Below, one piece after another: positions 33,045-41,919 of a stretch of DNA of 64,000 nt. The notes below the pieces were generated by a model. The model saw only the letters and a program-made list of their open reading frames with translations. It ran no database searches and had not been told where the DNA came from. The stretch comes from Aquirufa antheringensis. GTDB taxonomy: Bacteria; Bacteroidota; Bacteroidia; Cytophagales; Spirosomataceae. Each line of letters begins with the position of its first letter. The stretch's first letter is position 1. The DNA is taken from contig NZ_SEWZ01000002.1 in assembly GCF_004307425.1 (NCBI RefSeq), positions 376,935-440,934 of the forward strand, read 5' to 3'. The position numbers and the translations under genes were made by a program.

Positions 33045-33860
33045 GTGATAAAAACCATTGAACCTACTTCTCCCATTTTGAGAAAGTACGTAGAATGCTT
33101 CTATTTTTACGAGGGCAAATCGAACTCTTCTTTTAGTTATTTAGCGTTCCCGCATTTTAACACGGGCCTTTCTTTTATGAAAGGGGCGTCGGTTCAAAGG
33201 CAAGATTGGACTCTTCATGTTTCAGAAAATAGGACGGATAGCGTACATATTGAAATACTTGGTAAGTATACGACTCCCGTTTTCTTAGAATATAAGGGAC
33301 AATTACGAGAGATTTCTGTCATCTTTAAGCCTTTAGGAATAAACCGATTTTTTAAGGACAATTATCTTTCCTTGGCGCCTCATTTTTCACAGGAATTAGT
33401 GAATGATGTGTGGAGAAAGTTTGGCGAAACTTTATTTTGTGGGGATGATGATATTAACAAAATAGAATCATTTTTGCTTTCTCAATTTGGTGATCATCCT
33501 GAGTTTTCTACCGTTGAAACGGCGCTGAAATGGTTAGAAAATAGCGATGAAAAAATGGCTATATCCACCATCGCAAGTAAAGTAGGACTGAATGCTAAAA
33601 CCTTTCAAAGGTATTTCCAAAAACATATGGGTTGTAGTCCCGTTGAATACCGTAGAATTTTTCGATTTAGAAGCTCTTTAACGAACAAGTTGAATAGTAC
33701 TGAATGGAAGAATTTAACGGATATTACTTATGAGGGAGGGTATTATGACCAGTCCTATTTCATTAAAGAGTTTAGAAAAATCACCCATCATAATCCTAAA
33801 GATTTTTTCAAATCGACTAGTAAAGTGGATGGTGATAAGATTATTTGGGAAATTAAATAG
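33045..33860 (+). CDS. AraC-family transcriptional regulator
   Basis: A 271-residue protein. The N-terminal ~150 residues match the DUF6597-type sensor seen in many Bacteroidota AraC proteins (EPTSPILRKYVECFYFYEG), and the C-terminal HTH_18 covers 170-265 (MAISTIASKVGLNAKTFQRYFQKHMGCSPVEYRR and a second helix pair in TDITYEGGYYDQSYFIKEF). The start is GTG 33045. The target is not evident; the small membrane-protein gene follows after 67 bases. Confidence 0.87.
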   Translation: MIKTIEPTSPILRKYVECFYFYEGKSNSSFSYLAFPHFNTGLSFMKGASVQRQDWTLHVSENRTDSVHIEILGKYTTPVFLEYKGQLREISVIFKPLGINRFFKDNYLSLAPHFSQELVNDVWRKFGETLFCGDDDINKIESFLLSQFGDHPEFSTVETALKWLENSDEKMAISTIASKVGLNAKTFQRYFQKHMGCSPVEYRRIFRFRSSLTNKLNSTEWKNLTDITYEGGYYDQSYFIKEFRKITHHNPKDFFKSTSKVDGDKIIWEIK

Positions 33861-33927
33861 TGTCCTAAAAGTACAATTTTGATTGAATTCTGGCGCTTAA
33901 TTTTGGGATAAATTAAACGATAGCTCC

Positions 33928-34170
33928 ATGAAAACATCATTTAACAAGTTCCTCTACATCGGTTTTTTACTATTAGGATTATTTCAAGCCCTTTTCTCTA
34001 AAGATTATATGCAAGCAGCGGCATCGCTTGGTATAGGTTTAGCATTTGACCCATTCAATCCAGAACAAAAATGGAGTGACAGGCCTACTTGGCAAAAAAT
34101 GGTCTTAATTGTAAACCTCGCTATTGTTTTTGGATTGATATTTATTGAAATCTTCAATCCATTTTTCTAA
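33928..34170 (+). CDS. Small two-helix membrane protein
   Basis: An 80-residue protein with two hydrophobic segments (FLYIGFLLLGLFQALF and MVLIVNLAIVFGLIFIEIF) separated by an amphipathic stretch containing FDPFNPEQKWSDRPTWQK. I recognise it only as a conserved hypothetical type of Bacteroidota. It lies directly downstream of the AraC gene and may be under its control, which is inference. Confidence 0.7.
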   Translation: MKTSFNKFLYIGFLLLGLFQALFSKDYMQAAASLGIGLAFDPFNPEQKWSDRPTWQKMVLIVNLAIVFGLIFIEIFNPFF

Positions 34171-34210
34171 TTCCAGTAAGAGAAATTAACGTAGTTTGTT
34201 ATTAATTACA

Positions 34211-35278
34211 TTAGTCCATCACACAACGAAAACCGGTATGCTGCAAGCCTGAGTCTGGGCTTGACTTCATTCGTGCGGAGCACCGGTAACTAGAACAATA
34301 CCCATCATTGCATAAAAATGAACCGCCGCGCATGACACGTTTGGCAACACCGGGTTCATCCGGATCATGACTTGAGGAAGGGCCTTTTGGGTTTAGAATC
34401 GGACTTTTTTTGTAATAAGCGGCGTGGTACCAATCCGCGCACCATTCCCATACATTTCCAGCGGTATCATATAATCCATAGCCATTTGCAGGGAAAGATT
34501 TAACCGGAGCAGTGGTCGTTTTATACCCGTCTAATGCTTGATCCTCATAGGGGAAATGCCCTTGGAAACTATTCGCTTTATACGGGGCGGAATTCACCGA
34601 CACGTCCCCCCAGGGGTAAATCTTATTTTTTAATCCCCCACGGCTGGCCCATTCCCATTCTGCTTCTGTGGGTAATCTTTTGCCGGCCCAACGGGCATAG
34701 GCGGCTGCATCATCCCATGAAACATGAACGACGGGATGATTTTCTCGTCCTTGAATTGTTGAGCCTGGACCCGTGGGATGTCGCCAGTCGGCCCCTCGTT
34801 TAAACGCCCACCATTGGGAATAGTCGGTTAAATCGACTGGGCCTGTCGTGGGAACGAATACCAAAGAACTGGGCGCCAACAGTGAATCTGCCGGTTTAGG
34901 CGTTCCCTTTGGAACTTGCTTTGACAACTCCTCCCAATCAATCGCCTTTTCAGCCGTGGTTATGTAGCCTGTCGATTTAACAAATGCTGCAAACGCCGCA
35001 TTGCTTACCTCCGTTTCATCCATCCAAAAGGCCTTAACACGCACTTGATGAACCGGGTATTCGTCTGCACGACCCTGCGTATCGTGTGCGCCCATGGAAA
35101 ATATGCCTGCCGGAATACGCTTCATCCCAGCATGGGATTTCAACGTAGGTTTGGGACGAATCGATTTAATTTGCTTCAGCCGATTGGGTGTGGAAACGTG
35201 GCATATAGGGATTTTAGCCTGACTGAAAACAGACAGTGTGATGACTAATAAATAAAGGGTAATAGAATACCGACTCAT
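34211..35278 (-). CDS. Formylglycine-generating enzyme (SUMF1 family), exported
   Basis: A 355-residue protein with a signal peptide (ending VFSQ) and a complete FGE-sulfatase domain: IPAGIFSMGAHD, MDETEVSNAAFAAFV, RLPTEAEWEWASRGG, and the C-terminal active-site pair in RGGSFLCNDGYCSSYRCSAR (Cys ~323 and ~328). FGE oxidises the CxPxR cysteine of sulfatases to formylglycine. The adjacent sulfatase carries exactly that motif, and the genes overlap by four bases (ATGA). Secretion of both enzymes implies maturation after or during export. Confidence 0.9.
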   Translation of the reverse strand: MSRYSITLYLLVITLSVFSQAKIPICHVSTPNRLKQIKSIRPKPTLKSHAGMKRIPAGIFSMGAHDTQGRADEYPVHQVRVKAFWMDETEVSNAAFAAFVKSTGYITTAEKAIDWEELSKQVPKGTPKPADSLLAPSSLVFVPTTGPVDLTDYSQWWAFKRGADWRHPTGPGSTIQGRENHPVVHVSWDDAAAYARWAGKRLPTEAEWEWASRGGLKNKIYPWGDVSVNSAPYKANSFQGHFPYEDQALDGYKTTTAPVKSFPANGYGLYDTAGNVWEWCADWYHAAYYKKSPILNPKGPSSSHDPDEPGVAKRVMRGGSFLCNDGYCSSYRCSARMKSSPDSGLQHTGFRCVMD

Positions 35279-36924
35279 TTTCTTTTGGCCTTCATCTCCG
35301 CCGCCTTTTGTTTTGGCACACCGAATACTTTTCCTTCTACAGCATCATTCAAAAAGCGATCTATGTAGCCGTTGCTGATGGTGCTATTGTCCTTGTATTT
35401 CAGTCGTAATGCGTCTAATTGCTTATGCAACGTCTTTCGGATCGAAGCATACGCCGGATCATTGTAGACATTCTTTAATTCCAAAGGGTCCTTCTCGCGG
35501 TCAATAAGCTCCCAAGCATCCGTAGAAAAATAGTAATGAATTAACTTATATTTCTTAGTCACGATGGCATAATGTCGATTCACCATGTGTTCTGCTGGGT
35601 ATTCATAATAGTGGTAATATACTGCATCGCGCTTCCAAGATTTACCCGTCATCAGCGGGATTAGACTTTGGCCTTGCATATCTTTAGGCGCAGGAATGCC
35701 TGCCGCATCCAAAAAGGTTTGGGCAAAATCGAGGTTTTGAACTAAGGCATTTGATTTTTGACCGGCTTTAATTTGGCTTGGCCACGACACCATCAGCGGA
35801 GTCTTAAAGGATTCATCATAGATGAAGCGCTTATCGAACCAACCGTGCTCGCCTAAGTAAAATCCTTGGTCGGAAGTATACACAATAATTGTATTTTCCA
35901 TCAAGTTATTCGCTTCCAAATAATCCAATAAACGGCCTACGTTCTCATCTACTGATCGTAAGGTTCCTAAATAATCTTGCATGTAGCGTTGAAATTTCCA
36001 GCGCATTTTATCTTGCTCCGTCATGCTCGGATAGGCCTTGATGAATTCCGCATTAATCCGATCGTAAACGCGGTCAAAATTCGCTTTTTGGCTCGGATTT
36101 AATCGGCCCATTTCCATTTTAAAGCGTTGTTTATCAAAACCGATTTCGGGGATTTTCAATGAGTCCATTGTAGCCGGATAAATTTTGTTATCCCCGGCCC
36201 AGCTCATACTAGTTAGGATATTCATTTCTGCTTCTTTGGCGGGAGATGTCCGACCGGAATAATCATCGAAAAGCGTCTTGGGTTCCGGGGATGTTTTCTG
36301 CGTCATTTCATCCAAATGCCGCTCTGCCATCAACCAGGAACGATGTGGAGCCTTGTGTAAATACATCAACATAAAAGGTTTTTCAGGAGTTCGCTCCTGC
36401 TTCAACCAGTCCAAAGTCATGTCGGTAATTATATCCGTCACATAGCCATTGACTTTGATATTTCCCTCCTTTTTTGTGATGAAATCAGGATTATAATAAT
36501 TGCCTTGGTCAGGTAAGATTTTGAACTGATCAAAGCCCTTTGGGCTATTTCCAAAATGTAGTTTCCCAAACATCGCCGTTTGGTATCCGTTTGCCTGCAA
36601 AATCTGCGGGAAGGTAATGTTCGTTGTATCGAATTTAAAGTGATTGTCGACCTTACCATTTAGGTGTGAATGCTTACCGGTTAGGATCGTGGCCCGACTG
36701 GGCGCACAGATGGAATTAGTCACACTGGCATTCGTAAACAGGATACCTTTTTTTGCAATGCGGTCTATGTTAGGAGTCGAAATTAAGCGTTGGTCATATG
36801 CCGAAATGGCCTGATAAGCATGGTCGTCCGACATGATGAAGATGATGTTCGGACGCTTATTGGTTTGCGCTAAAATTTGTGAAAAGCTCACGCACATGAG
36901 CAATCCAATTAATATATGTTTCAT
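35275..36924 (-). CDS. Secreted type I sulfatase
   Basis: A 549-residue alkaline-phosphatase-superfamily sulfatase. The signal peptide (1-19) is followed by the metal site NIIFIMSDDH and the formylglycine motif CAPSR with C73 (SICAPSRATILTGKH). Other metal and substrate residues appear in KLHFG, HKAPHRSW and YTSDQGFYLGEHGWFDK. Length and motifs fit the iduronate-2-sulfatase/S1 families used on sulfated algal or host glycans. It is the promoter-proximal gene of a sulfatase-FGE pair. The natural substrate is not deducible. Confidence 0.92.
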   Translation of the reverse strand: MKHILIGLLMCVSFSQILAQTNKRPNIIFIMSDDHAYQAISAYDQRLISTPNIDRIAKKGILFTNASVTNSICAPSRATILTGKHSHLNGKVDNHFKFDTTNITFPQILQANGYQTAMFGKLHFGNSPKGFDQFKILPDQGNYYNPDFITKKEGNIKVNGYVTDIITDMTLDWLKQERTPEKPFMLMYLHKAPHRSWLMAERHLDEMTQKTSPEPKTLFDDYSGRTSPAKEAEMNILTSMSWAGDNKIYPATMDSLKIPEIGFDKQRFKMEMGRLNPSQKANFDRVYDRINAEFIKAYPSMTEQDKMRWKFQRYMQDYLGTLRSVDENVGRLLDYLEANNLMENTIIVYTSDQGFYLGEHGWFDKRFIYDESFKTPLMVSWPSQIKAGQKSNALVQNLDFAQTFLDAAGIPAPKDMQGQSLIPLMTGKSWKRDAVYYHYYEYPAEHMVNRHYAIVTKKYKLIHYYFSTDAWELIDREKDPLELKNVYNDPAYASIRKTLHKQLDALRLKYKDNSTISNGYIDRFLNDAVEGKVFGVPKQKAAEMKAKRK

Positions 36925-37015
36925 GTAAATAGGTTTAATATTGGCAAATTAGATAAATAAACAGGAAAGACCTCCAAGGCTACCGATTTAAATCTAATTT
37001 CAGGAATTCTTTTTT

Positions 37016-37038
37016 GTTCCCTTTTCCCTTTTGGGAAC
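37016..37038 (+). other. Short hairpin upstream of the 7-TM gene
   Basis: GTTCCC and GGGAAC flank an 11-base pyrimidine-rich loop. It lies about 50 bases before the start at 37092 and has no U-tract, so it is more likely a leader structure or operator than a terminator. Confidence 0.3.
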
Positions 37039-37091
37039 ACATTTCAGGCGCTTATTTGAATAGTTCTTTTGCTTATTCTTAAATTCAAACT

Positions 37092-37823
37092 ATGAGTATA
37101 AAAACCAAGGCAGCTAAATTACGTTTTGACTTATCGGGATATTACTTTTTCGGATTAGTCCTTCTGGTTTTACTGGGTTTTTGGCCTTCGTATTTTGCCA
37201 AATTTTTCAACGGAACAGCTGATTTTTCCTTCTATTTTCACTTCCATGCTGGTGTGCTCATTCTTTGGATGAGCTTGCTTATCGTTCAGCCCATTTTAAT
37301 CCGGAAAAAGCGCTTAGACATCCATCGCTTGCTGGGCAAAGGAAGTTACCTGCTTATTCCCCTCATCTTTATTTCCATCATTTTATTGACTCATTCTCGG
37401 TTGCCACATCAGGGGCAATTAACGGATGATCATTTAGTGGGGACGTTCAATTCGGTTAAGGATTTAGTGATTTTGGCTGTTGCCTTTTTTATCGCGATAA
37501 AGTATGTAAAGGATTATCAGTTACACGCTAGGGGAATGATTGTGACCGGTTTGGCATTCATAGAACCCGCATTTATTCGCTTTACGTTACGAGTGATTAG
37601 TGATCCAATGATGGCTTATGTAGCAACAATACTAACCGTTTACGCGGTAATCATTTATTTAATTTATCTCGAACGAAAACAAGCGAGTGCTCGCTGGGTG
37701 TTTCCTTTGGTATTAGCCCTTTATGTGATTGCACACGGAATGGTTATTTTTGATATACTTTATTATCCGTTTTGGCGCAATTTTGTTACTTGGTTTGCAG
37801 GATTACCTTTGACAACGAACTAA
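37092..37823 (+). CDS. Seven-helix membrane protein, unknown function
   Basis: A 243-residue protein with about seven hydrophobic helices. Histidines lie at helix ends (FYFHFHAGVLILWMSLL, RLDIHRLLGKGSYLLIP, LHARGMIVTGLAFIEP), a pattern shared with DUF2306-like and heme- or metal-binding small membrane proteins. The HRLLGK motif is reminiscent of the DUF2306 HRRLGK motif. No characterised family is claimed. Monocistronic, between the divergent sulfatase and the convergent cupin relic. Confidence 0.65.
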   Translation: MSIKTKAAKLRFDLSGYYFFGLVLLVLLGFWPSYFAKFFNGTADFSFYFHFHAGVLILWMSLLIVQPILIRKKRLDIHRLLGKGSYLLIPLIFISIILLTHSRLPHQGQLTDDHLVGTFNSVKDLVILAVAFFIAIKYVKDYQLHARGMIVTGLAFIEPAFIRFTLRVISDPMMAYVATILTVYAVIIYLIYLERKQASARWVFPLVLALYVIAHGMVIFDILYYPFWRNFVTWFAGLPLTTN

Positions 37824-37851
37824 TTTTAAACTAATAAAATTAGGGTAATTG

Positions 37852-38214
37852 TCATTTCCAATACTCAAATACTGGTCCATTATCTCCAAACACAGGATCT
37901 TTTTCTGGAAGTGGAATACTTGCGATTTCTGCCAAAACAGATGAACGATCTTCCTTTTTCAAACTAAACTTCAGGTTCCATTCTGCGCCATTCGGATAGC
38001 CTCCTACAAATTGATATTCTATCGAATTGTCCACCGAATAATGCCCAACACCTGCGGGCAAGATGATCACGTCCCCTTTTTCCACGGTAACAATTTCTCC
38101 CTTTTCACCACCTAGCTTTAAGCGCGCTTGGCCACTTTTAAGTCCCAAAACTTCATGCGTATTGCTATGAAAATGGTCTTCGGTTAATATGATATCGTGC
38201 CAGTTATTTCGCCG
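37852..38214 (-). pseudogene. 5'-truncated cupin (YjlB-type) gene
   Basis: The open frame runs from just after an in-frame TAG at 38215-38217 and encodes the cupin core: NNWHDI, HFHSNTHEVLG, GGEKGEIVTVEKGDV, ILPAGVGHYS, then a C-terminus ending PVFEYWK. The ~45 N-terminal residues of the family are missing, and no ATG or GTG precedes the conserved NNWHD. The remaining frame starts inside the end of the upstream hydrolase gene (overlap of 11 bases), so a deletion has joined the two. Probably inactive unless translated from the TTG at 38148. Confidence 0.65.
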
Positions 38215-39115
38215 CTAAGAATTTATTCACATCTAACCAGTGCATAAACGCGTCAAACCATTTGTTACTTGTTCTGTTCGGGTTGCCTAAACCAAAACCA
38301 TGACCCCCGTTTTGGTATAAGTGAAACTCCACCGGTCTGCCAGCTTTGAACCATGATTCAATCACCCCAAACTGGGAGTTAAATAAGAAGTCATCTGAGG
38401 CAATCGCATTAAACATCGGAGGTGCGTTTGCAGGCACTTTTACCGGCCCCATTCCGCCGTAAATCGGTCCAATAAAGGCAAGTTTCATCGTTTTCGAATT
38501 AAGGGTTGCGTGCATCGTTAAACCAGCGCCAGCAGAAAATCCAATCATACCAATTCGCTTCGTATCTATGCCCCAGGCGGTGGCATTTTTGATGATCATC
38601 GCATAGGCTGCTTCTGCGTCAGTTAATTGATTCGATAGGTCCATTTGCGCCATTGGATTGGTATTCTTAGCCGTGCTGTCTGTCTTTTGAGGTGCCGGAC
38701 GCGGGCGATTCATCCAGACGGTAAAATCATCTAATTTTTCTGGTGTTGGGAATAGACGGTATTTTAGAACGAAAGCGGTTATTCCTTTTTTGGCCAAAGC
38801 CTCAGCCACTTCCCAGCCCTCATTTCCCATCGAAAGCCAACGGTAGCCCCCACCTGGCGCCACAATAACAGCAGCCCCATTTGCCTTGCCCTTTTCAGGG
38901 AAGAAAGGCGTTAAAGTAGCTTGGGAAATATTCCGCGCCATCGGATCGCCCCACTGGCGAAACCACGTCTCCGGCGCCGGCTGGTCCTTCACAGAACCGG
39001 TATTTAAAGGAATCGCATTAGGTTCTTTAGGTGCTTCCAACGGATAAATCGTTCCATCTTGTGCGATGGCGTTGAAAGCCAAACAGGTTAGAATGGCAAA
39101 AAATAGCTTTTTCAT
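38204..39115 (-). CDS. Secreted alpha/beta-hydrolase (acetyl-xylan-esterase/BD-FAE-like)
   Basis: A 303-residue protein with a signal peptide (ending AIAQ). It shows the oxyanion loop APGGGYRWLS, nucleophile Ser in GFSAGAGL near residue 196, and catalytic His in NGGHGFGL near 275. The family deacetylates xylan or releases feruloyl groups from plant polysaccharide. A Pro/Lys-rich insertion (PRPAPQKTDSTAKN) lies near residue 137. No other carbohydrate gene is adjacent. Confidence 0.83.
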   Translation of the reverse strand: MKKLFFAILTCLAFNAIAQDGTIYPLEAPKEPNAIPLNTGSVKDQPAPETWFRQWGDPMARNISQATLTPFFPEKGKANGAAVIVAPGGGYRWLSMGNEGWEVAEALAKKGITAFVLKYRLFPTPEKLDDFTVWMNRPRPAPQKTDSTAKNTNPMAQMDLSNQLTDAEAAYAMIIKNATAWGIDTKRIGMIGFSAGAGLTMHATLNSKTMKLAFIGPIYGGMGPVKVPANAPPMFNAIASDDFLFNSQFGVIESWFKAGRPVEFHLYQNGGHGFGLGNPNRTSNKWFDAFMHWLDVNKFLAAK

Positions 39116-39207
39116 AGGTTTGAGAGGTTTAGAATGACAAGATAAATAATATGAGTCATGGATATGTAATGGTTTATCCTTTAATTTGACTTACTAATTT
39201 CACTTGG

Positions 39208-39306
39208 ATGAAAAAATTCTTTAGTAAGTATCGAAACGAGGTTATCGTGGGCGTTTTAGTCTATCTTTTCTTGATTTTTAGAGATGTAATCAAATCTGTT
39301 TTTTAG
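39208..39306 (+). CDS. Candidate 32-residue single-helix membrane peptide
   Basis: A short frame ATG 39208 to TAG 39306 encodes MKKFFSKYRNEV followed by a hydrophobic helix (VIVGVLVYLFLIF) and RDVIKSVF. A positive N-terminus with one transmembrane helix is typical of real bacterial microproteins. It ends 11 bases before the next gene. No homologue is recalled, so this is a low-confidence call. Confidence 0.35.
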   Translation: MKKFFSKYRNEVIVGVLVYLFLIFRDVIKSVF

Positions 39307-39316
39307 TCAATCCATT

Positions 39317-39670
39317 ATGAAAAAAGTAGCCTTTATCCTTAGTCTTTTCTTGATGTTATTTTCTGCAAAAGCTGAGGACAATGTGAACATTAATTTTTCT
39401 AATGACTACAAAGATGTGTATCATCTCTCGTTAATTATTTATACTCCAGATGGTAAAATACAAACCCGCGTTAGTAATCTAAATCCGGCTGAAACCAAGA
39501 CTTATTCCTTACCTGCTCGTACAGAGATATTCATCGCAGATTATAAACAAGAAGCTTTTGCGATGAAAGGAAATGATATAAAAGCAACAGGTGTGAAACC
39601 TTTTCTTGTGCTGAAAGATTCGGATTCCGAAGTCCTTATTAAGTTAAGCTCTCTCAGGTCCGGATCATAA
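39317..39670 (+). CDS. Small secreted protein, unknown function
   Basis: A 117-residue protein with a clear signal peptide (MKKVAFILSLFLMLFSAKAE) and a beta-rich mature part (VNINFSNDYKDVYHLSLIIY, TRVSNLNPAETKTYSLPARTEI). No family is recognised. The 128 bases to the next start show no further gene. Confidence 0.65.
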   Translation: MKKVAFILSLFLMLFSAKAEDNVNINFSNDYKDVYHLSLIIYTPDGKIQTRVSNLNPAETKTYSLPARTEIFIADYKQEAFAMKGNDIKATGVKPFLVLKDSDSEVLIKLSSLRSGS

Positions 39671-39798
39671 TTTGCTTACATTTGGCCAAGCAATAGCTAA
39701 CTAAAATATACCGGCAATTTCCCGAAAGCTCTTGATAAGTGCTGAGCGATATACCTACGCGACGAGCTATTGATTGTCATTGCAGGGTAAGAATTAAT

Positions 39799-40995
39799 AT
39801 GAAGGCAAAAAAAATACTCATCTCAGGCGCAAGCATCGCTGGCCCAACCCTCGCTTTTTGGTTACACCGATATGGTTTTGAAGTCACGATTGTAGAGCGC
39901 GCGGAATCATTACGTTTAGGGGGGCAAAACGTCGACATCAAGGGAGCCGCCCAAAAAATTGCCCAATGGATGGGCATCGAAGAGGAGATTCGAGCAGCGG
40001 ATACGGGGGAATTAGGGGTTTTATTTGTTGATAAAAATAATGTCACCAAGGCCGCTTTACCGAAAGGCGAATCCAATTTGGGAACGAGTGAATTAGAAAT
40101 TCTTCGTGGGGACTTAGTGAAGATTTTATACGAGCATACGAAGGAAAATGTCGAGTATCTTTTTGGCAATCAAATTATCGCGCTCGATGAACATCAAGAT
40201 GGGGTAAAAGTCACTTTTCAAAACGGTGAAATCCGTGATTTTGATTTAGTTATTTGTGCGGATGGGATTCGTTCGCGGACGCGGAGTTTGATTTTTGGCG
40301 ATGAGCCTGTCGTAAAACCGGTGGGTCTTTATGTTTCCTATTTTACGATTCCCAGAACAGCTACTGATAGTCGATGGGCTCGCTGGTATAATGCGACTGA
40401 CGCCCGCGTGATCTTCATGCGCCCTGACAACGAAGGCACCACACGTGCGTCTTTTTCGTTTATGTCGGAACCCAAGGGTTACGAAAAACTGTCACAAGAG
40501 GAGCAAAAAGCCTTGTTGCAGGAAAAATTTGCGGATGCTGGTTGGGAAGCTAAACGGGTATTAGCGGAATTAGATAACAATGCGGACGTTTATTTTGACG
40601 CCATCAGCCAGGTTTTCGCACCCCGTTGGTCCGAAGGCCGTTGTGCCATGACTGGCGACGCTGCCTTTTGTCCCTCCCCATTAACTGGAATGGGCGTTAG
40701 TTTGTCGGTGGTGGGTGCGTATATATTAGCGGGGGAATTATCTCGCCATGACGATCATAGCGATGCCTTTGCCGCTTACGACAAAGCGTTCAGGCCTTAT
40801 GTGACGGAAATCCAAAAACTTCCTCCGGGTGTTCCTAGACTGGCTCACCCTAAAACGAAGCTCGGGATATTCTTCTTGAACACGATTCTCAACGTGATTT
40901 CGAGTAAGTTCGTGATAAAAATCGGGGAGCTATTTTCTAATAAAAACAAGTCTTCGACAGATGATACGATTGAGTTGGAGGAGTATGGGAAATAG
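39799..40995 (+). CDS. FAD-dependent monooxygenase (TetX/PHBH-like)
   Basis: About 398 residues of a class A flavoprotein monooxygenase. GxGxxG-type FAD motif at the N-terminus (ILISGASIAGPTLAFWLHR), the DG motif (VICADGIRSRTR) near 165, and the GD motif (AMTGDAAFCPSPLTGMGVSL) near 295. Closest in pattern to tetracycline-destructase-like and polyketide hydroxylases, though actual tetracycline inactivation cannot be claimed. ATG 39799 is chosen over 39739 because the FAD motif must lie near the start. It ends 4 bases before the convergent PIN gene. Confidence 0.85.
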   Translation: MKAKKILISGASIAGPTLAFWLHRYGFEVTIVERAESLRLGGQNVDIKGAAQKIAQWMGIEEEIRAADTGELGVLFVDKNNVTKAALPKGESNLGTSELEILRGDLVKILYEHTKENVEYLFGNQIIALDEHQDGVKVTFQNGEIRDFDLVICADGIRSRTRSLIFGDEPVVKPVGLYVSYFTIPRTATDSRWARWYNATDARVIFMRPDNEGTTRASFSFMSEPKGYEKLSQEEQKALLQEKFADAGWEAKRVLAELDNNADVYFDAISQVFAPRWSEGRCAMTGDAAFCPSPLTGMGVSLSVVGAYILAGELSRHDDHSDAFAAYDKAFRPYVTEIQKLPPGVPRLAHPKTKLGIFFLNTILNVISSKFVIKIGELFSNKNKSSTDDTIELEEYGK

Positions 40996-40999
40996 CGTT

Positions 41000-41350
41000 T
41001 TATAATAATGCATGCAGGTAATCTGCAGTATCTTTTAATCCATTTTTTCGACAAATATCTAATACCTGATATTCGTCTAAATCGGGGAGTTTTAATGTTT
41101 TCGTTATAGATTCATAGTCGTGAACGAAGGCTCCCGGAAACGCTAAATTTACATTTTCGATTCGCAGTTCAATATCCTCTTCAGAAACATTTTTTCGCCT
41201 CATAACATCAGCCCATTCCGTAAAAATATCAGGACTCCATTTGGGCGTATATAATTCATAATGGGCAAACCACAGGAGGATATCCCGCGTCAAGATCGGA
41301 TAAATGACGTTGGTGTCCAGAAAGCAGGTAAACTTAACGCTATGAATCAT
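41000..41350 (-). CDS. PIN-domain toxin, probably C-terminally truncated
   Basis: About 116 residues from ATG 41350. The PIN first acidic residue is in CFLDTNVIYP, the conserved Glu/Trp in IFTEWADVMRRK, and a later acidic motif in LPDLDEYQV. Relatives continue for another 50-70 residues past an (I/V)TFN motif that is absent here; the frame ends YLHALL at 41000, only 4 bases from the neighbouring gene. A 3' deletion is likely, so nuclease activity is doubtful. It overlaps the antitoxin gene by 11 bases. Confidence 0.65.
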   Translation of the reverse strand: MIHSVKFTCFLDTNVIYPILTRDILLWFAHYELYTPKWSPDIFTEWADVMRRKNVSEEDIELRIENVNLAFPGAFVHDYESITKTLKLPDLDEYQVLDICRKNGLKDTADYLHALL

Positions 41351-41795
41351 ACAGCCCGAGGTCTTCATCCATTTTCATCATGTCGATAATTCGCGCGCGT
41401 TGTTTGGAATACATGTGGGCTTTGTATTGCGTAATATCTTCGAATTTAATTCGACGATGCTTTCCTACTTTGATAAAAGGAATTTCTCCACTTTCTAGCA
41501 ATGAAATCAAATGGGGTCTTGAGCATCCCAATAATTCGGATGCCGCCTGTGTAGTCATTTCTGTTGCTATGGGAACGATGGAAATGGGTTTACCTTGACT
41601 TGTTGCTTTTAGGATTGTTGCCAAAAGCTTTAAGGCCTTTAGCGGAACCCTGATTTTTTCAGAGGTTTCTTCAATTTCAATTTCTGGGTTTGTTGCATGA
41701 AGGGATTCCAAAGTCGCAGATAGCGCTTCATAGGATTCTTTCGCAACCCTTTGCTCCTCTTTAGTGGGTCTACTTATTCTTGCTTCGGCTTCCAT
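41340..41795 (-). CDS. Excisionase-type HTH antitoxin of the PIN module
   Basis: A 151-residue protein: an acidic, coiled N-terminal half (EIEIEETSEKIRVPLKALKL) and a MerR/excisionase-like helix-turn-helix near 80-125 (TTQAASELLGCSRPHLISLL, GEIPFIKVGKHRRIKFED). Such proteins pair with RSP-type PIN toxins, neutralising them and repressing the operon. Overlap with the PIN gene and the 9-bp iterons upstream support a type II TA module. Confidence 0.8.
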   Translation of the reverse strand: MEAEARISRPTKEEQRVAKESYEALSATLESLHATNPEIEIEETSEKIRVPLKALKLLATILKATSQGKPISIVPIATEMTTQAASELLGCSRPHLISLLESGEIPFIKVGKHRRIKFEDITQYKAHMYSKQRARIIDMMKMDEDLGLYDS

Positions 41796-41813
41796 TTGTT
41801 TAAGTTGATTTAC

Positions 41814-41859
41814 GAAATTAAATGAAATAACTGAATTAAACGAAATAAGTGAAAATATT
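41814..41859 (-). promoter_or_regulatory. Five 9-bp iterons upstream of the HTH/PIN module
   Basis: Units of GAAAT-AA-type (GAAATTAAAT, GAAATAACT, GAATTAAAC, GAAATAAGT, GAAAATATT) start at 41814, 41824, 41833, 41842 and 41851. They directly precede the antitoxin start at 41795 on the minus strand. The near-helical period and position argue for an operator bound by the antitoxin. Confidence 0.5.
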
Positions 41860-41919
41860 TTATTTTGTTACGTTGGACGATAGATGTCGATTAGTTTGTG
41901 AATAGGCTATTTCTTTGGA

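Noticed and set aside
39799-40995. Tetracycline-resistance tet(X) gene
   Set aside because: The motifs are those of the broader class A monooxygenase group; nothing seen identifies the tetracycline-specific site.
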